From: an uncultured Fretibacterium sp.
GTDB taxonomy: Bacteria > Synergistota > Synergistia > Synergistales > Aminobacteriaceae
Assembly: GCF_938030725.1 (NCBI RefSeq)
Contig: NZ_CALHIQ010000028.1
Span: 1 to 17,819 of the forward strand
Reading direction: 5' to 3'
DNA: 17,819 bases
Shown here: positions 15,017 through 17,819 of the stretch, in pieces
Layout: every line of letters starts with the position of its first letter
How positions within the stretch are numbered: the first letter of the stretch is position 1
Made by a program: the position numbers and the translations under genes
Notes under the pieces: generated by a model
Told to the model about the DNA's origin: nothing
Database searches by the model: none
Seen by the model: only the letters and a program-made list of their open reading frames with translations

Positions 15017-15043
15017 CGTCGATTCGACGGCGGCATCTATAAC
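15017..15043 (+). promoter_or_regulatory. Possible metN-proximal promoter with overlapping operator-like repeat
   Basis: TATAAC (15038-15043, 5 of 6 matches to the -10 box) is preceded by CGTCGA-T-TCGACG (15017-15029), a perfect 6-1-6 inverted repeat placed where a repressor would cover the -35 to -10 spacer. No good -35 is visible. Transcription would start near 15050, leaving a leader of about 200 bases. Confidence 0.28.
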
Positions 15044-15103
15044 TCATTGCATTGAGGCGGACGCGAGAAGTTAAGACAGCGTTCTCATTATGCGTTGCAC
15101 ACA

Positions 15104-15143
15104 GCGAAACGGCAGTGAACCTGATACTCACGAAGCCGTTCGC
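15104..15143 (+). repeat. Stem-loop in the metN leader
   Basis: GCGAAACGGC (15104-15113) pairs with GCCGTTCGC (15135-15143) as nine base pairs with one bulged A. Inside the loop GTGA (15115-15118) pairs with TCAC (15128-15131). It lies about 100 bases before the metN start. No T-tract follows, so it is not a terminator. It could be part of an RNA regulatory element or an mRNA stabiliser. Confidence 0.4.
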
Positions 15144-15234
15144 AGCGCTGGTTCATGTTGTTTGCCCGCTGTTACCGGACGATAGCCGCTAAAAAGCGCC
15201 CATTAATTAAAGGTACGTGTATTTTGCCGGGGCC

Positions 15235-15240
15235 GGAGGA
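15235..15240 (+). promoter_or_regulatory. Ribosome-binding site that sets the metN start
   Basis: GGAGGA with a six-base spacer before the UUG at 15247. A GTG at 15217 would extend the protein by ten residues (reading YFAGAGGIA) but would place this site inside the gene and has none of its own. Confidence 0.7.
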
Positions 15241-15246
15241 ATTGCA

Positions 15247-16263
15247 TTGATTGAGATCGAGCACCTGTACAAGGTTTGGGACGACAATGACAAGGCAGTG
15301 GTTTTAAAGGATATCAACGTCACGATCCAGGACGGTGATATCTATGCGCTGGTTGGACGAAGCGGGGCCGGAAAATCGACGTTGCTCCGGTGTATCAATG
15401 GCCTTACGGACTATCAGTCGGGGAGCCTGAGGGTGGACGGGCGCGAGATCAAAGGGTTGGGAGAGAAGGAGATTCGTAACCTGCGCCGGCATATCGGAAT
15501 GATATTCCAGCAGTTTTCCCTCTTGGAGCGCGAAACCGTCTACGACAACGTGGCCCTGCCGATGAAGTGCTGGAAGTACCCCAAGGCCAGCATCGACAAA
15601 AAGGTCCTGGAGTTGCTTGACCTGGTGGGGCTTTCCGAAAAAGCGCAGGTGAGGCCCAGGAACTTGAGCGGCGGCCAAAAACAGCGGGTCGCGATCGCGC
15701 GGGCACTCACCATGGAACCGAGCATCCTGCTCTGCGACGAGGCTACCTCCGCGTTAGATCCCAAGACGACCCTGTCTATCCTGGACCTGCTGAAGGAGAT
15801 CAACCGGAAGATCGGCATCACCATCGTCGTGGTGACCCATCAGATGGAGGTGGTACGCAAGATTTGCCGGAGGGCGTGCATCATGGAGCACGGCGAAGTC
15901 ACCGTGCAGGGACCCGTCAAGGACATCTTCATCGAGCAGCCAAGGTCGCTCATGAGGCTTTTGGGGGAGGGAAAAGCGAAACTCCCGGAGCAGGGACACA
16001 ATATTCGGATAGCACATCTGCTGAACAGTCTGGACGAGGGGAAATTGTTCGGTCAGATGTATGCAGATCTGCAATGCGTGTTCCCGATCATCAGCGGAAA
16101 AATCCAATCTTTTGAGGATGACAGGCTGGGGATTTTCGTCATCAATGTCGATGATAGCCAGATGGGTAAGGTCGCCGCCTACCTGACGGAAAAAGGCGCC
16201 AGTTGGACGGAACTTTTGCCGGAAGTGGAAGATCAGAACGACGAACCGGAAGAGGATGAATAA
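15247..16263 (+). CDS. metN: Methionine ABC transporter ATP-binding protein
   Basis: ATPase of the MetNIQ importer, 338 residues from the UUG at 15247. It has Walker A GRSGAGKST (37-45), a FQQF Q-loop (about 87-90), signature LSGGQKQ (140-146), Walker B ILLCDEA (Asp164, Glu165) and switch His198. The C-terminal 80 or so residues (about 250-325) match the NIL/C2 domain of MetN in position and pattern. In E. coli that domain binds methionine in the cytoplasm and shuts transport off, so feedback inhibition is expected. The tail is acidic (EDQNDEPEEDE). MetI begins two bases after its stop. Codon use includes more A/T-ending codons than in the wall genes. The identity is firm given metI and metQ downstream. 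Confidence 0.94.
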   Translation: MIEIEHLYKVWDDNDKAVVLKDINVTIQDGDIYALVGRSGAGKSTLLRCINGLTDYQSGSLRVDGREIKGLGEKEIRNLRRHIGMIFQQFSLLERETVYDNVALPMKCWKYPKASIDKKVLELLDLVGLSEKAQVRPRNLSGGQKQRVAIARALTMEPSILLCDEATSALDPKTTLSILDLLKEINRKIGITIVVVTHQMEVVRKICRRACIMEHGEVTVQGPVKDIFIEQPRSLMRLLGEGKAKLPEQGHNIRIAHLLNSLDEGKLFGQMYADLQCVFPIISGKIQSFEDDRLGIFVINVDDSQMGKVAAYLTEKGASWTELLPEVEDQNDEPEEDE

Positions 16264-16265
16264 CC

Positions 16266-16934
16266 ATGGCCCTGTCCCGATACAGCTTTGCACAGATTTT
16301 TCAGCTACTGATACTGCCCGCCATTTTCGACACCCTCAAGATGCTCCTCATCTCCGGGTTTCTGTCGGTCGCTTTCGGTTTCGTGATTGGGGTTATCCTG
16401 GTTGTAACGGAGAAGGGTGGGCTTTGCGAAAATGTTGTCGTCAATCGTATTCTTGATTTTATTGTGAACGTTATCCGCTCTTTTCCCTTTATCATCCTGA
16501 TGATCTCCATCATACCGTTCACTCGATTGATCGTGGGGTCATCCATCGGAGATACAGCTGCTCTCGTTCCCCTGACAGTAGCCTGCACTCCCTTTATAGC
16601 GCGTACCTTTCAGAACAGCCTGAAAGAGGTTGACCCAGCTTTGATTGAGGCAGCTCGATCCTTTGGTGCATCTAGGAGCCAGATCGTTTTGAAGGTGATG
16701 CTGAAGGAGTCTGTCCCATCCATCGTGTCGGGGCTGTGTCTGGCCATCATCAATCTTTTGGGTGCTACGGCTATGGCCGGCGCCGTCGGGGCGGGGGGAC
16801 TTGGGGCGGTCGCTTTGACTTACGGGTACCAGAACTTCAACGAAAAAATCATGTACTCGATCGTCCTGATTTTGGTTGCCCTGGTGATCCTGATCCAATA
16901 CCTAGGTGACTGGATTTACAGAAAATTAAAGTAA
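16266..16934 (+). CDS. metI: Methionine ABC transporter permease
   Basis: Inner-membrane permease of the MetNIQ importer, 222 residues, with about five hydrophobic segments (starting near 18, 55, 88, 150 and 190). The EAA loop, which docks on MetN, is visible as EAARSFGASRSQIVLKVML. A conserved GATAMAGAVGAGGLG stretch near 165-180 is typical of MetI. The ATG lies two bases after metN; a GAGG inside the metN end serves it, at rather long spacing. Members of this family form a homodimer. Confidence 0.95.
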   Translation: MALSRYSFAQIFQLLILPAIFDTLKMLLISGFLSVAFGFVIGVILVVTEKGGLCENVVVNRILDFIVNVIRSFPFIILMISIIPFTRLIVGSSIGDTAALVPLTVACTPFIARTFQNSLKEVDPALIEAARSFGASRSQIVLKVMLKESVPSIVSGLCLAIINLLGATAMAGAVGAGGLGAVALTYGYQNFNEKIMYSIVLILVALVILIQYLGDWIYRKLK

Positions 16935-16984
16935 GTGGGCAGACAGGGATTTTTGGAACTAAATCATTGAAGGAGGAAATCACG

Positions 16985-17819
16985 ATGAAAAATGTGAATA
17001 TCTTTGTGGGAGTTCTGCTTGTGTTTTTGCTTTGCGGTACGGCATTAGCGTCGGGACAGGCGGAGAAAACGGCCTCGCCAGGAGCCCAGATCAAGCCTCA
17101 TGTAAAGATTGGGGTGCGCGCGGATATGGTGAACCAGATCGGCTCCGCCAAGGATGCGATCGAGGCTCTAGGCTATGAAGTGGAGCCGATCGTCTTCGAC
17201 GACAGCGTGCAGCCAAACATCGCGCTCGCCGAGGGTAGCATAGACATGAACTGGTACCAGCATGAGCCCTACATGCAAAATTACAACAGGGACAAGGGAA
17301 CGAACTTTGTTATGGTTCAGCCCAAGACCTTTTACCCTTTGTTTGCCATGTTCTCCAGCAAGTGGGACACCGTAGATCAGCTCCCAGAAGGCGCCACGAT
17401 CGGTCTTTGCAACGACGCGACCAATCAGGCAAGGGGGCTCAAAATGCTCGAAGCTCATAAGTTGATCGTTCTTGACCCCGAGGCGGAGGTGCCTACAGTT
17501 CTGGATGTCAAGGAGAATCCCCGCAAATTCAAATTCATCACGGCGGAGATGTCCGTTCTGCCTCAGGCCATACGAGATGTGGATGGAATCTGCCTAGCTG
17601 CGGGGCATATGGTGAACGCCGGCATGTCCGTCGAAAAGTTCGTCTGCCAGTCCGACGACAATGAAAAGTACGCGGTCGGATTTGTTGTCAGGGCAGAAGA
17701 CAAGGACGCAGTGTGGGCGCGGGAGATTGCGGAAGCGGTGCAGTGCGACAACCTGGCAGAATACTTCTTGGATTTACAATCTAAAAGCAACAGAAGGGGG
17801 AGAGAGGAGAAAAAAAGGC
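16985..17819 (+). CDS. metQ: Methionine-binding protein MetQ/NlpA family (partial, runs off window)
   Basis: Substrate-binding subunit of MetNIQ, open to the right edge with 278 codons visible and no stop. The ATG at 16985 has AGGAGG (16971-16976) at eight-base spacing. A hydrophobic signal (about 5-22) precedes the mature protein. Family signatures include NWYQHEPYMQNYN (about 97-109), the TIGLCNDATNQARGL segment, and DVKENPRKFKFITAE. MetQ is normally a lipoprotein, but the only cysteine of the signal (Cys17) is preceded by Leu-Leu, not Gly/Ala/Ser, so the lipobox is poor. Cleavage after ALA (about 22) by type I signal peptidase is an alternative. The last 20 or so visible residues are unusually basic and hydrophilic; a frame error near the edge is possible. 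Confidence 0.9.
   Translation, partial: MKNVNIFVGVLLVFLLCGTALASGQAEKTASPGAQIKPHVKIGVRADMVNQIGSAKDAIEALGYEVEPIVFDDSVQPNIALAEGSIDMNWYQHEPYMQNYNRDKGTNFVMVQPKTFYPLFAMFSSKWDTVDQLPEGATIGLCNDATNQARGLKMLEAHKLIVLDPEAEVPTVLDVKENPRKFKFITAEMSVLPQAIRDVDGICLAAGHMVNAGMSVEKFVCQSDDNEKYAVGFVVRAEDKDAVWAREIAEAVQCDNLAEYFLDLQSKSNRRGREEKKR

Larger units (their letters stand above)
14491..15246. other. Long non-coding divergent region upstream of metNIQ
   Basis: About 750 bases between the leftward 303-aa gene and rightward metN hold no convincing full-length gene. The longest readings on either strand have no sensible composition. The region is less GC-rich than its surroundings and contains several signals listed separately: a TTGACA promoter, a tiny SD-led ORF, hairpins at 14858-14892, an inverted repeat before a TATAAC box, and a stem-loop at 15104-15143. 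A further hairpin, CCCCGG (14652-14657) with CCGGGG (14665-14670), has no T-tract. I looked for SAM-I, SAM-II, T-box and cobalamin riboswitch hallmarks and saw none. Confidence 0.6.

Noticed and set aside
15158..15186. TTGTTT with 17-base spacing to GATAGC as a metN promoter
   Set aside because: The -10 matches only 3 of 6 bases, so it is indistinguishable from chance.
14491..15246. SAM riboswitch or T-box upstream of metN
   Set aside because: I looked for the conserved SAM-I core (GGCAACC with upstream GATGA) and the T-box GGTGGNACC and found neither.

Overview
The window looks like a chromosomal segment from a high-GC diderm bacterium. It carries an outer-membrane-style FtsEX/EnvC/CtpA division module, a class A penicillin-binding protein and a MetNIQ transporter. 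Gene order and protein style would suit Synergistota, but that is an inference; no rRNA or other phylogenetic marker is present. Coding density is high. Several genes start with UUG or GUG behind strong Shine-Dalgarno (SD) sites.

Layout. Plus strand, 171-3957: a bifunctional class A penicillin-binding protein (PBP1A-like), then dihydrolipoyl dehydrogenase. A perfect GC-rich hairpin at 3999-4024 separates them from a converging cluster. Minus strand, read from 14490 down to 4060: an unrecognised 303-aa soluble protein; a strong hairpin terminator; a split transketolase pair with a 4-nt stop/start overlap; ftsE and ftsX (overlapping); two tandem EnvC/M23 proteins; a CtpA-type S41 protease; purA; a RimI-like acetyltransferase; and a small 83-aa protein. 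Plus strand, 15247 to the end: metN, metI and metQ (metQ runs off the window), preceded by a 750-base non-coding region with promoter-like sequences, a tiny SD-led ORF and inverted repeats.

How the genes fit together. FtsEX is an ABC-type complex that switches on peptidoglycan hydrolases at the septum through EnvC-like partners. Here it sits directly upstream of two such partners. One keeps every LytM active-site residue; the other has lost the first zinc-ligand histidine and the first histidine of the HxH motif, so it looks like a pure activator. The CtpA protease that follows belongs to a family known to control M23 hydrolases in other bacteria. Together they form a compact wall-remodelling module, and PBP1A in the same window makes the wall. 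MetNIQ imports methionine.

The most unusual points are the tandem EnvC pair (one intact, one degenerate), the split transketolase whose thiamine-diphosphate/Mg2+ motifs are altered in both halves, and the structured leader upstream of metNIQ. I found no mobile element, CRISPR array, tRNA or rRNA.
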